Positions 12,490 to 25,451 of a stretch of DNA of 64,000 nucleotides are shown piece after piece (the first letter of the stretch is position 1; every line of letters starts with the position of its first letter). The position numbers and the translations under genes are program-made. Below the pieces are notes generated by a model. That model was given only the letters and a program-made list of their open reading frames with translations, had not been told where the DNA came from and did no database searches. This DNA is from Arcuatula senhousia (Eukaryota > Mollusca > Bivalvia > Mytilida > Mytilidae). The stretch covers positions 23,501 to 87,500 of the forward strand of contig CAXARO010000172.1 in NCBI GenBank assembly GCA_963971305.1, in the 5' to 3' direction.

Positions 12490-12690
12490 TTACCGGATCC
12501 TAAGATCGCAATGGAAGGGGGAGGTTCGGCGCCATAAAACCTAGTTTAACCTACAATTTCGTTGCAATGCCTGAACCAAGTCAGGACCATTGCGATCCAC
12601 CAATTCTCCGGTATGACTGATTCGTCTTTGTCATTTTCTCTGGACTATGAGATTGATCATTCAAGTTTGGTAGTTTTGTTATTACCTTTA
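12490..12690. mobile_element. About 200-bp insertion with short internal inverted repeat (MITE-like)
   Basis: Homology between pseudogene copies 1 and 2 stops near 12490 and resumes near 12690, so this segment is an insertion. It carries gatcgcaatgg near 12504 and its complement ccattgcgatc near 12587. Its 3' 112 bp (12576-12687) match the inverted copy at 6987-7098. No clear target duplication is visible. Confidence 0.6.
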
Positions 12691-13299
12691 TTTGATAAAT
12701 GTGTTTAATTGTCATTCAAAATACAATTTACATAGCATATTTCTGAGATTTATATCATTCGCCATTTCTGTCTTCTTTTTATTTAACACAAAGACGAAGG
12801 GTATCACAAGAGGTACTTTTTACAAGATGCATTCATGCTCAAGATGACACAGAAGGATATGAAATCCAAAACAAAAACCACTACAAAGGTAAGACTTATT
12901 TTAACAAAAGGCCAAAATGAAGTTCGTTGAAGAAATATCAAATTATCGAATCCACTATTATCTTATTCCTAGCAATACTGTTTCAAATTGTTTATATAAA
13001 ATAAATTCATGGTAAACAATTATCTGTTTTTATTCTATCTGAGAACAAAAGAGTTTATTTCATTTTTTCAGTTATATCTAAAATGTATTTGTATAATTCA
13101 TAAGGACGAGGTGTTTTTGCAAAGATTCCTGTCAGTAATGGTAGTTTTATATACGAATATAGAGGGAAACGGTGTCAAGAAGATCAATGATTCAACAATC
13201 AAGTTTTTGAATTTCTGCACTTTGGAAAAACTTATCGGTATGTTGTTATTTGCGTTATCAAGTGAACCTTATGCAAATCAATCATACAGAAAAATATAA

Positions 13300-13985
13300 A
13301 TTTACAGTAATTACAAAAACAAAAAAACGTTGAAGGTGTTTGTAATTGTTTATATAAAGCGTGTAGGCAAAATTTTAAACCCCTGCAATCATAGTGTTTG
13401 AGGTATATAGTAATCGCCCTGTCTGTCTGTCCGTCCATATGTCAACAAATATCGTAAGCGCTTCTTCTGCTAAACCGCTAATCGGGATGAAACTTAACAT
13501 GACGGAAGTGCATTATATGTAATTTTTCGTGAAAATATTACATTGCTCTTGGATACCATTCAAGTAAGATTATTGGACTTCAGAGTTATTAAATACATTA
13601 TTAAATGAGAGACCTCGTAAGCACAACTCCTCCTAAAAGGCTGAACGGATTTTGATGAAACTTTGATTGAAGAAAGTGCATCATATGTAGACGTGCAAAA
13701 CTGTTTTTATAGTTGTAAGATATCAGTCAGTTGAGATCACTGGACAGATACTTTTTATAAATACAGTATTCAATGGGGGACCTTGTAAGCGCAACTCCTC
13801 CTAGACCGCTCAACGGATTATGATGAAACTTTACATGAAGTTTTTACAACGCATGTAAAATTTTCATGGCGTTCGGATATTGAGGCAAGACGATTAGATT
13901 TGAGCTTTTGTAAGGCAGTGCAGAGTCAATATGAAGAAAGGGATATCCTTTCTTGAGCTCGCTCAGGATAAAACTTGTTTTTTAT
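13300..13985. repeat. Tandem dispersed repeat inserted in a pseudogene intron
   Basis: Three diverged units of about 165-170 bp share the core gcgcaactcctcctaaacc-like sequence followed by cggattttgatgaaactt, near 13455, 13615 and 13785. It opens with ccctgtctgtctgtccg and ends near tttcttgagctcgctcagg. The intact gene copy lacks it, so it inserted after duplication or was lost there. Confidence 0.6.
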
Positions 13986-14989
13986 TACTTCAGGATAGTT
14001 TCCTCTGTTGAAGGTGGAAGCTTATGTCGTTTAGCCAACGAAAGTGAATATCTGTAAACGCATAAAAAGTTAAAGTAGACAAAGAGCTTGATCTCGTTTT
14101 ACTTGCTGTTCGAGATATCGCCCAAGGACAGGTAATAACCTAAATTCACATGAAGATCGTTGATAGACATGAAAGTACTTGTAAAATACAAAATTAAAAT
14201 TATAGTCGAAATGGAATTTGATTTGCCAATAATATGAACTGTATACAGGAATTACTAAAGATAAATTTATATATATTTATATTAATGTATATTAATGATA
14301 TTCCAAAATGTGTACAAAAGATATAATTATCTTTTTTCAAAAGATTTAGGTATATTTAATCTCAATTTAAGTACAATGTAAATGTCTTCATTACATATGT
14401 ATAATTATAATGCGTTCTATTATTCAATAGGAATAACGATCGATGCAATTGAGTGCCTTACAAAACATGAGATTGGATAAACAACACAAGACTGGAGATC
14501 AGAAATAACCACATTTAGAGCAGAGTGCAACTCACTAACTTTTGGCCAAATCAAAACTTGTGTTGCTAATCTGGAGAAAAACATTGGATCTAACAAAATG
14601 ACCAGACAAAACGAAAATTCCTCAAAAGATAAGACAGACAATGATATGTGTAAAAATAAAACAACTATAAGATCAGGTATCAGAAACCATTGCCTGGAAG
14701 AGTGAATGGACAAAATTGAAGACGAACTCAACAAGTTCGACGAAGCGTTTGAACAGATAATACCCAGCCTAGTAGAAAGTGTGAAACAATTGAAACGGGT
14801 GGATTGTAAAGGTGGGTTTGAATAAGCAATTGAAAATCTGGATGAAAAAGCAACAAGCATTTAAAAAAGTGTTGAAATTCTTCCAAACGTAGTAGAAAAA
14901 AAATCATTACTGCAGGAGAGTTCATTGCATCATCACACACTGATTGTACTTAAATCATACTAGTGATAGTCGGTAAAAGCTGCTCTACA

Positions 14990-16130
14990 CAAAAGGGATT
15001 TATTTTTAATTATTTTTTGTTAACTTTCAAAACCATAACAGTTTTTAACAAAACTTATTGTTTATAACAGAATATTGGTTTAATCTTATGCAATAATCAA
15101 TTTTAAACTTATCATTATGTTTGGATAATTTTCATTGTTTCTCAAACAGGTATGCATATCTTTACCAAGCTCATGTTTGCCATTTGTTTGGCCACCAATG
15201 AAGAAAAACTGAAGTGAGATTTACACAAAAACAGAAAACAGGTCATCAAACAACAGCAAGAGTTAAGATATGGTAAGGAACTTTAAAACTTAACAAAGCT
15301 GAACAAACGAAAACAGATATTATAGGTTTTAAGTAGACAAGACACGTTCCAATTTATTTTGTATAAAATGATTTAAATCATTACCAAAATAAACATTAAT
15401 TTCTCTTTGATTGCTAATATTCATTTGTCGTCTAGATTTGATATTTAAAAATATTAAGCGAAATAGTACGTTAAATGTGTTGAATGTATTAAATTTTCAC
15501 CAAAAACAATTTACATAGCATATTTCTAACATTTATACTATTTCCCCATTTGTTTTTAATTTAGACCGAAGACGGAAGGTATCACAAGAAGTACGTGTTA
15601 CAAGATACATTCGTACTCAAGACGATCCATAAGGATATGAAGTTCAATAAGAATGCTACAAAATGCAAACATATTTTTATTCGATTTTGGTGAGTTTTCT
15701 CCAGAGTAGTAACATCAGTTTTCTTGCTGTGTATTCACTTTTTAACTTATTGAAGATATCTGTGAAATGCATCAAAATTCAAAACAGTCATTTCTGCAAG
15801 AAAAAAAAATAACTAAAAGATAAGCTAGCAGAAAAGAAGGCTCCGGAATACAGTATGGACCCTATTAAAGCCGTTCTCTACAAACACGGCAAAAGTTTTG
15901 AACAGATAATCTCGTACATCGTAAAAAGTGTGAAGCAATTAAAAAGGAACTACACTGAAATAGCTGACTTTAGTAACGGGTTAAAAAAAATTGTTACGGG
16001 ATACAAAAGCAACAAACTTTCAAAAAAGTATTGAGAATATTCTAAATTAAGTAGAGAAGATATTTTTTATAGGAGCGTTTACTTTCATTGCAAGACCAGG
16101 CATATATTTTTTTTCACTCTATTAGGATGA
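14990..16130 (+). pseudogene. KMT5A-like copy 2, partial and broken
   Basis: It repeats the 5' segment (14990-15430) and then the first SET exon (15565 to about 15663), which keeps its acceptor ttttaatttag but has two in-frame stops and no donor. The second and third SET exons are absent. About 15800-16130 is a decayed last-exon fragment, recognisable from FEQII and KQLKRNYTEIADF in broken frames. It joins directly to the tandem last-exon array. Confidence 0.75.
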
Positions 16131-16159
16131 ATTAATTTTGTTCACCCTTTTAGGATAAA

Positions 16160-17505
16160 TTAAAAAAAAATGAATGAAAACGCTAAATGACAAAAGAGAT
16201 AACCAGACATTTGATGTATTCACAGGTTCATTCCCAGTAGAGAGGAACAATATAACATTGGACATAAATTAGATGAATGTTCGTCACTAAGTTACTCTTT
16301 TGAAACGGCAGAAGTTGAATGCCAAAATAACCAATAGAAAACACGATACAAGAAATAACGATCGACGCATTTGAATCCCTTATAAAACATGATCTTTAAC
16401 CAGCAACATAAGAGTTGAGATCGAAAATAACCACATTGAGAGAAGAATACGGCTCACTGGTTTTTGGCCAAATCAAAGGTATTGTTGCTAATCTGGACAA
16501 AAAAACATAACATCTAAAGATGCTGAAATCAAAGACAAAATGACAAGACTAAGCGGAAATTCCTCAAAAGATAAGACATTTATATGTGTTAGTATAAAAC
16601 AACTAGAATATAAGGTATCAGAAACAAAGACTCTAGAAGGGAGAATGGACAAGATTGAAGAACTCAATACGTGCGACGAAGCGTTTGAACAGATAATCCC
16701 CAGCTTCGTAGAAAGTGTGCAATAATTAAAACAGGACTAAATTGAAATGGCGGACTTTAAAGGCGGGTTTGAATAAGCAATTGAAAATCTGGATAATAAG
16801 CAAAAAACATTCAAAAAAGTTTTGGAAATCTTCCAAATGTAGTAGAAAAAATCATGACCTCAGGAGAGGTTAATTTCATTGAAAATCAGACATTGATTGA
16901 ACTTTAATCATACTAATGATTGTCAGTAAAACCCGGTCTTCACAGCCTACACCCAAGTTGAAAAAAAAACTAAATGAACACAAAATAAAACGTCAGAGTC
17001 TACGCAACAACTAAAACGCAGGTAATTGATAAATACCTCATATGCATTTAAGTGTCCAGCTCAAGACTCGAGAGCTACCGCAAAAAACTGAAACAAAAAT
17101 GGACATGGCAAAACAAATCCTAGAAGTCTATCATATTAAGAGGGGAAATGTCAATCTCAAATGTTTTCGAGGACCTCACACTTTAAAGATACAGTTTACT
17201 CAGAGGGTGCTGAAAACGGTTTTTGGATCAAAAGAACAGAGCACTATCTCAAAGTGTGTTCACAGATTGCAAATTTGCATAAAAATATGCTTACAAAAGC
17301 ATATAAAGATTTGATTTGGATTGAGACTACTGTGAAATAGTTTACTTTAGTGACGGGTAACACAATATATAGAGACTCTAGATGCAAAGGCAACGAACAT
17401 CCAGGAAAGTGTTCTGAATGCAGTAGAGAAAAAACATTACCACCGGAGCGTTTACTTCATTGTAAGATCAGACATATTTTTCACTCTTTTAAGATATATG
17501 AAGGA
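16160..17505 (+). pseudogene. Degenerate last-exon copy, array unit 1
   Basis: The copy starts with a fragment matching the middle of the last exon (DVFTASFPVERN-like, about 16210-16255). A longer copy follows from about 16345 (aataacgatcgacgcattt) to 17314, with frameshifts and stops. Open stretches at 16540-16725 and 17042-17314 are remnants of the coiled-coil part and of the basic C-terminal part. The 3' segment 17320-17505 repeats the motif also seen after the intact gene. Confidence 0.75.
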
Positions 17506-17509
17506 AATG

Positions 17510-18430
17510 AATGAAATTGCTAAATAACAAAAAAGATGACCAGACATATGATGTATTCACAGCTTCGTTCCCAGTGGAAAGGAACAATATAACATTGAAC
17601 AAAAATAAGATGACATGATCGTCACTAAGTTACTCTTTTGAAAAGGCGAAAGTTGAATGCCAAAATGACCAATAGAAAACAAGATACAAGAAATAACGAT
17701 TGACGCATTTGAATCCCGTATAAAACAAGATACTTAACAAACAACAAAAGAGTTGAGATCGGAAATAATCACATTGAGAGAAGAATACGACTCACTGGTT
17801 TTTGGCCAAATCAAAGCTAGTGCTGCTAATCTGGACAAATACATTGCATTTAAAGATGCTAAACTAAGAGACAAATTGACCAGACTAAGCAACAAATCCT
17901 AAAAAGATAAGACAATGATATGTGTAGGAATAAAACAACTAGAAGATAAGGTATCAAAAACAAAGACTCTGGAAGAGAGAATGGACAAGATTGAAGATGA
18001 ACCCAGCAAGTGCGACGAAGCGTTTGAACAGATAATCTTAAGCCTCGTCGAAAGTGTGAAACAATTGAAACGGGACTATATGGAAATGGCGGACTTTAAA
18101 AGACTCTGGAAGAGAGAATGGACAAGATTGAAGATGAACCCAATACGTGCGACGAAGCGTTAGAACAGATAATCCCAAGCCCTGTCGAAAGTGTGAAACG
18201 GAACTATATGGAAATGGCGGACTTTAAAAGTGAGTTTGAATAAGCAATTGAAAATTTGGTTAATAAGCAACACACATTTAAAAAAGTGTTGAACATCTTC
18301 CAAATGTAGTACAAAAAATCATGACCTCAGGAGAGTTTAATTTCATTGCAAAATCAAACATCCAGGAAAGTGTTCTGAATGGAGTACAGAAAATCATTAC
18401 AACAGGAGCGTGCATTTTCATTGCAAGGTC
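17510..18430 (+). pseudogene. Degenerate last-exon copy, array unit 2
   Basis: Same order as unit 1: a mid-exon fragment, then an exon-start copy at about 17690. An internal duplication of roughly 130 bp repeats the segment encoding MDKIEDEP..CDEAFEQII (around 17980-18090 and 18115-18200). Multiple stops. The longest open stretch is 17915-18163. Confidence 0.75.
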
Positions 18431-18431
18431 A

Positions 18432-19078
18432 TGAAAATGCTAATTGACAATACAGATGACCAGACGTATGATGAATTCATAGCTTATTCCCAGTGGAGAG
18501 CCACACTATAACATTGAACAAAAATTAGATGACATGTTCGTCATAAGTTACTCTTTTGGAAAGCCAGAACATGAATTCCAACATAACCAAAAGAAAACAC
18601 GATACAAAAAATCACGATCGACTCATTTGAATCCCTTATAAAACATGATATTTAACAAGCAACACAAGAGTTGAGATCGGAAAAACCACATTGAGAGAAG
18701 AATGCGACTCACGGGTTTTTAACCAAATCAAAGCTAACGTTGCTAATCTGGACAAAAACATTGCATTTAAAGATGCTGAAATCAAAGACAAATTTACCAG
18801 ACTAAGCCAAAAATCCTAAAAAAAGACAATGATATGTGTAGGAATAAAACAACTAGAAGATAAGGTATCAAAAACAAAGACTCTGGAAGAGAGAATGGAC
18901 AAGATTGAAGATGAACTCAACACGTGCGACGAAGCGTTTAAACAGATAATCCCAAGCCTCGTAGAAAGTGTGAAACAATTGAAACGGGACTATATGGTAA
19001 TGGTGGACTTTAAAAGTGAGTTTGAATAAACAATTGAAAATCTGGTTAATAAGCAACACACATTCCAAAAAAGTGTTG
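18432..19078 (+). pseudogene. Degenerate last-exon copy, array unit 3, cut by satellite
   Basis: A third tandem copy, with the exon-start sequence at about 18605. It ends abruptly at 19078, where the sequence caaaaaagtgttgaa passes directly into satellite (ggttagagtaagggtat). The open stretch 18829-19029 is the coiled-coil remnant. Confidence 0.75.
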
Positions 19079-21225
19079 AAAGGTTAGAGTAAGGGTATTT
19101 TTACTACCTGGCAAATTTAAGGTTAAAATTTTATTTGATGATATTAACTTTACAAAAAAAATCGATATTAAAATAAAATGAGATTATAAATCCATGTACT
19201 TATCAATCTTAGTCCTTTTTTTTCAAATTTAAATTGTCTTAATTCTGATTGGATTGTGTACATTTAGTTTCCAGTACAAGTATAAAAGCCCGTGCTGAGA
19301 CAGAATCGTTCATTTGTATCCTAGACGTTGAAGAGAACAGACCTCTGGTAAATATATTTCTTTAATTTTACAAGCGGTTAAATGTTAAAGTTAAGGTTGC
19401 TTTTTAACCTTAACCTTCACCTTAGTGTTAGGGTTAGGGTATTTTTACTTCCTTGCAGCTTAGTTACAGATTTTTTATTGGACCAAAGTAAAGTTTAAAA
19501 TTTTATTTAATTACATTAACTTTACAAAAAATGTCGATTTTAAAATAAAATGACAGTAAAATTCCATGTACTTGTCAATCTTAGTCCTTTATTTTCAAAT
19601 TTAAATTTTCTTAATTCTGATTGGATTGTGTACATTTAGTTTCCGGTACACGTATAAAAGCCAGTGCTGAGACAGTATCGTTCATTTGTATCCTAGACGC
19701 TGAAGAGAACATACCTCTGGTAAATATATTTCTTTAATTTTACACGCGGTTAAATGTTAAAGTTAAGGTTAAGGTTACTTTTTAACCTTAACCTTGACCT
19801 TAGTGTTAGGGTTCGGGTATTTTTACTACCTTGCAATTCAGTTGCAGATTTTTTATGGGACCAAATTTAAGGTTAAAATTTTATTTGATGATATTAACTT
19901 TACAAAAAAAATCGATTTGCAAAGGAAATTACTACACCATGATTTCATGTCATTATCAATATCAGTTCTATATTTACAAAAAAACATATCTTTTTAATTT
20001 TTGTAGAAAGTTTGTCTTATCTAACTTATATTGATTCTTTAAATGTTTGATGACAGACTCTAGTAAACACCTGGTATAACGGTAACTGTTGGCTGCAGGA
20101 CTTACAAATGCATCCACGTATGCTAGTAGAAAATACCTGGTAAATGCCATACACAAATGCTACGGGTTATACGAAATATGTCATTCCGACATTAGAGTTT
20201 CATTCAGAGTTAAATAAGATGACAACTTTCTAGAATTTGTTACTTTTAACCTTAACCTAGGTGTTAGGGTTAGGGTAGTTTTACTACCTTGCAACTCAGT
20301 TGCATATTTCTTATGGGACCACAATAAAGTTTAAACTTTTATTTAATTATATTAACTTTACCAAAAATGTCGATTTTAAAATAAAATAACATTATAATTC
20401 CATGCACTTATCAATCTTAGTCCTTTATTTTCAAATTTAAATTTTCTTAATTCTGATTGGATTGTGTATATTTAGTTTCCGGTACAAGTATAAAAGCCAG
20501 TGGTGAGACAGTATTGTTCATTTGTATCCTAGACGTTGAAGAGAACAGATCTCTGGTAAATATATTTCTTTAATTTTACACGCGGTTAAATGTTAAGGTT
20601 AAGGTTAAGGTTACTTTTTTACCTTAGCCTTAACCTTAGAGTTAGGGTAAGGGTATTTTTACTACCTTGCAACTCAGTTGCAGATATGGGACCAAATTTT
20701 AGGTTAAAATTATATTTGATGATATTAACTTTACTAAAACATTCGATTAAGAAATAAAATCACTACACCATGATTTCATGTAATTTTCAATATCAGTTCT
20801 ATATTTACAAAAAGCATATCTTTATAATTCACGTTGAATGTTAGTCTTATTTAATTTATATTAATTCTTTAAATGTTTGATGACAGACTCTGATTAACAC
20901 CTGGTATAATGCTTACTGTTGACTGCAGGCCTTACACATGCGTCAACGTATGCTAGTAGTAAATACCTGGTAAATGCTATACACTAATGCTACGGGTTTA
21001 ACGAAATCTGTCATTTCAACATTTGAGCTTCATTCAGAATTAAATAAGATGACAACTTTCTAGAATTTTTCTAAGCCAGTGAATAAAAACTTGCCCTGAA
21101 TTTTTGGTTAGGGTTATTTCAATTTGGAAAGACATAATGTATTAGCTTAAAATGTATTACAATTTTAGTTCTTTGTTATTATTTACAGTATATTGGTACT
21201 TGTATTTATTATTGTATTTACAGAA

Positions 21226-21432
21226 ATGTCTGCGGTGTATCAACTATTTATCAGTAACATCGATCATCTGAAACTTGTTAAAGACCATTTAGAGGATACA
21301 GGAACCAATTTTCAGGTTGACGAACAAAAATGTTTTATAAAACTCTTTACATGGATGGACTTCAGGGATGCTCAAATATTTTGTTATGCATTTGATATCC
21401 CATTGACATTTTGGATACAGATATTTAATTAG
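21226..21432 (+). CDS. Possible small protein, 68 aa, in a non-satellite island
   Basis: A 480-bp island (about 21070-21550) interrupts the satellite. It has an acceptor-like tract, ttattgtatttacag, directly before aaATG, and 68 codons starting MSAVYQLF and ending FWIQIFN. I do not recognise it. There is no signal peptide or membrane segment. A promoter cassette with donor lies about 700 bp upstream (TATA near 20488), so a spliced short mRNA can be imagined. Length and AT-richness also allow a chance frame. Confidence 0.3.
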   Translation: MSAVYQLFISNIDHLKLVKDHLEDTGTNFQVDEQKCFIKLFTWMDFRDAQIFCYAFDIPLTFWIQIFN

Positions 21433-22282
21433 CCATTTATAAACCATTAACAGAACTTTGTGACTAGGTATGACTGTTTTTAATCTGATCTATTGATATC
21501 AATGAAACTTAATGAAACCTTTCATAATTATTTAAATTGTTTTATATGACCACAAAAGTTAGGGTTAGGGTTAGGGTTAGGGTATTTTTACTACCTTGCA
21601 ATTCAGTTGCAGATTTTTTATGGGACCAAATTTAATGTTAAAATTTTATTTGATGATATTAACTTTACAAGGGTTAGGGTTAGGGTTAGGGTGATTTTTA
21701 CTACCTTGCAACTCAGTTGCAGATTTCTTATGGGACCAAAGTAAAGTTTAAAATTGTATTTAATTATATTAACTTTACAAAAAATGTCAATTTTAAAATA
21801 GAATAATATAATAATTCCATGTACTTATCAATCTTAGTCCTTTATTTTCAAATTTAAATTTTCTTAATTCAGATTGGATTGTGTACATTTAGTTCCCAGT
21901 ACAAGTATAAAAGCCAGTGCTGACACAGTATCGTTCATATGTATCCTAGACGTTGAAGAGAACAGACCTCTGGTAAATATATTTCTTTAATTTTACACGC
22001 GGTTAAATGTTAAGGTTAAGGTTAAGGTTACTTTTTAACCTTAAACTTAACCTTAGTGTTAGGGTTAGGGTATTTTTACTACCTTGCAACTCAGTTGCAG
22101 ATTTCTTATGGGACCAAAGTAAAGTTTAAAATTGTATTTAATTATATTAACTTTACAAAAATGTCGATTTTAAAATAAAATAGCATTATAAATCCATGTA
22201 CTTATCAATCTTAGTCCTTTATTTTCAAATTTAAATTTTCTTAATTCAGATTGGATTGTGTACATTTCGTTCCTAGTACAAG

Positions 22283-22349
22283 TATAAAAGCCAGTGCTGA
22301 GACAGTATCGTTCATTTGTATCCAGGACGTTCAAGAGAACAGACCTCTG
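22283..22349 (+). promoter_or_regulatory. Core-promoter-like cassette, example in block 2
   Basis: TATAAAAG at 22283, initiator-like TCATTT with A at 22314, AGACCT at 22341, donor-like ctg/gtaaat at 22349/22350. Spacing is the same as in the other blocks. Confidence 0.55.
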
Positions 22350-25244
22350 GTAAATATATTTCTTTAATTATACACGCGGTTAAATGTTAAGGTTAAGGGT
22401 AAGGTTACTTTTTAACCTTAACCTTAACCTTAGTGTTAGGGTTTGGGTATTTTTACTACCTTGCAACTCAGTTGTAGATTTTTTATGGGACCAAATTTAA
22501 TGTTAAAATTTTATTTGATGATATTAACTTTACAAAAAAATTAGATTTGAAAAAAAAATGCTACACAATGACTTCAGATAATTATCAATATCAGTTCTAT
22601 ATTTACAAAAAGTATATCTTTTTAATTTTTGTAGAAAGTTTGTCTTATTTAACTTATATTGATTCTTTAAATGTTTGATGACAGACTGTAGTAAACACCT
22701 GGTATAACGCTTACTGTTGGCTGCAGGACTTACAAATGCATCCACGTATGCTAGTAGTAAATACCTGGTAAATGCCATACACAAATGCTACGGGTTATAC
22801 GAAATCGGTCATTCCGACATTAGAGTTTCATTCAGAGTTAAATAAGATGACAACTGTCTAGAAGTTGTTACTTTTAACCTTAACCTTAGTGTTAGGATTA
22901 GGGTATTTTTACTACCTTTCAACTCAGTTGCATATTTCTTATGGGACCAAAGTAATGTTTAAAATTTTATTTCATTATATAAACTTTACAAAAATGTCGA
23001 TTTGAAAAGAAAATAACATTATAATTTCATGTACTTATCAATCTTAGTCCTTTATTTTTAAATTTAAATTTTCTTAATTCTGATTGGATTGTGTACATTT
23101 AGTTTCCGGTACAAGTATAAAAGCCAGTGCTGAGACAGTATCGTTCATTTGTATCCTGGACGTTGAAGAGAACAGACTTCTGGTAAATATATTTCTTTAA
23201 TTTTAAACGCGGTTAAATGTTAAGGTTAAGGGTAAGGTTACTTTTTAACCTTAACCTTAGTGTTAGGGTTCCGGTATTTTTACTACCCTGCAACTCAGTT
23301 GCAGATTTTTTATGGAACCAAATTTAATGTTAAAATTTTATTTGATGATATTAACTTTACAAAAAAATTCGACTTAAAAAAAAATGCTACACCTTGATTT
23401 CAGATAATTATCAATATCAGTTCTATATTTACAAAAAGCATATCTTTTTAATTTTTGTAGAAAGTTTGTCTTATTTAACTTATATTGATTCTTTAAATGT
23501 TTGATGACAGACCTTAGTAAACACCTGGTATAACGCTAACTGTTGGCTGCAGGACTTACAAATGCATTCACGTATGCTAGTAGTAAATGCCTGGTAAATG
23601 CCATACACAAATGCTACGGGTTATGAATAATTAACTTTATATTTTTCCAATAGGAATAACGATCGTACAAGTATTAAAGCCAGTGCTGACACAGTATCGT
23701 TCATATGTATCCTAGACGTTGAAGAGAACAGACCTCTGGTAAATATATTTCTTTAATTTTACACGCGGTTAAATGTTAAAGTTAAGGTTAAGGTTACTTT
23801 TTAACCTTAACCTTGACCTTAGTGTTAGGGTTCGGGTATTTTTACTACCTTGCAATTCAGTTGCAGATTTTTTATGGGACCAAATTTAAGGTTAAAATTT
23901 TATTTGATGATATTAACTTTACAAAAAAAATCGATTTGCAAAGGAAATTACTACACCATGATTTCATGTCATTATCAATATCAGTTCTATATTTACAAAA
24001 AAACATATCTTTTTAATTTTTGTAGAAAGTTTGTCTTATCTAACTTATATTGATTCTTTAAATGTTTGATGACAGACTCTAGTAAACACCTGGTATAACG
24101 GTAACTGTTGGCTGCAGGACTTACAAATGCATCCACGTATGCTAGTAGAAAATACCTGGTAAATGCCATACACAAATGCTACGGGTTATACGAAATATGT
24201 CATTCCGACATTAGAGTTTCATTCAGAGTTAAATAAGATGACAACTTTCTAGAATTTGTTACTTTTAACCTTAACCTAGGTGTTAGGGTTAGGGTAGTTT
24301 TACTACCTTGCAACTCAGTTGCATATTTCTTATGGGACCACAATAAAGTTTAAACTTTTATTTAATTATATTAACTTTACCAAAAATGTCGATTTTAAAA
24401 TAAAATAACATTATAATTCCATGCACTTATCAATCTTAGTCCTTTATTTTCAAATTTAAATTTTCTTAATTCTGATTGGATTGTGTATATTTAGTTTCCG
24501 GTACAAGTATAAAAGCCAGTGGTGAGACAGTATTGTTCATTTGTATCCTAGACGTTGAAGAGAACAGATCTCTGGTAAATATATTTCTTTAATTTTACAC
24601 GCGGTTAAATGTTAAGGTTAAGGTTAAGGTTACTTTTTTACCTTAGCCTTAACCTTAGAGTTAGGGTAAGGGTATTTTTACTACCTTGCAACTCAGTTGC
24701 AGATATGGGACCAAATTTTAGGTTAAAATTATATTTGATGATATTAACTTTACTAAAACATTCGATTAAGAAATAAAATCACTACACCATGATTTCATGT
24801 AATTTTCAATATCAGTTCTATATTTACAAAAAGCATATCTTTATAATTCACGTTGAATGTTAGTCTTATTTAATTTATATTAATTCTTTAAATGTTTGAT
24901 GACAGACTCTGATTAACACCTGGTATAATGCTTACTGTTGACTGCAGGCCTTACACATGCGTCAACGTATGCTAGTAGTAAATACCTGGTAAATGCTATA
25001 CACTAATGCTACGGGTTTAACGAAATCTGTCATTTCAACATTTGAGCTTCATTCAGAATTAAATAAGATGACAACTTTCTAGAATTTTTCTAAGCCAGTG
25101 AATAAAAACTTGCCCTGAATTTTTGGTTAGGGTTATTTCAATTTGGAAAGACATAATGTATTAGCTTAAAATGTATTACAATTTTAGTTCTTTGTTATTA
25201 TTTACAGTATATTGGTACTTGTATTTATTATTGTATTTACAGAA

Positions 25245-25451
25245 ATGTCTGCGGTGTATCAACTATTTATCAGTAACATCGATCATCTGAAACTTGTTAA
25301 AGACCATTTAGAGGATACAGGAACCAATTTTCAGGTTGACGAACAAAAATGTTTTATAAAACTCTTTACATGGATGGACTTCAGGGATGCTCAAATATTT
25401 TGTTATGCATTTGATATCCCATTGACATTTTGGATACAGATATTTAATTAG
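25245..25451 (+). CDS. Second copy of the possible 68-aa protein
   Basis: Identical in translation to 21226-21432; it is carried by the 4,019-bp tandem duplication. Identity here reflects recent duplication and is not evidence of selection. Confidence 0.3.
   Translation: MSAVYQLFISNIDHLKLVKDHLEDTGTNFQVDEQKCFIKLFTWMDFRDAQIFCYAFDIPLTFWIQIFN

Larger units (their letters stand above)
11956..14990 (+). pseudogene. KMT5A-like SET gene copy 1, decayed
   Basis: A nearly full copy of the gene at 41373-47668. A 5' segment (11956-12480) also occurs at 14990-15430 and partly at 39.5 kb. First SET exon: 12789-12888; its acceptor AG is mutated to CA. Second SET exon: 13105-13237, the same 133 nt as the intact copy, with in-frame TGA at 13188 where the intact copy has GGA. 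Third SET exon: 13994 to about 14140, with stops and frameshifts. The last exon (14431-14990) has several breaks. Two insertions enlarge it: 12490-12690, and about 13300-13985, which makes the second intron about 756 nt instead of 173. No function is expected at protein level. Confidence 0.85.

Noticed and set aside
6987..12687. A 5.7-kb terminal-inverted-repeat transposon carrying the 943-aa ORF.
   Set aside because: Paralogous gene-family DNA lies between the ORF and the right repeat and continues after it, so the repeat is in a separate 200-bp insertion. Kept as a finding to test.
22530..22784. Minus-strand ORF of 60-84 aa in the long unit (also 19974, 23993, 26549).
   Set aside because: Present only in units that happen to lack stops. 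No start context, membrane pattern or conservation beyond that of the DNA.
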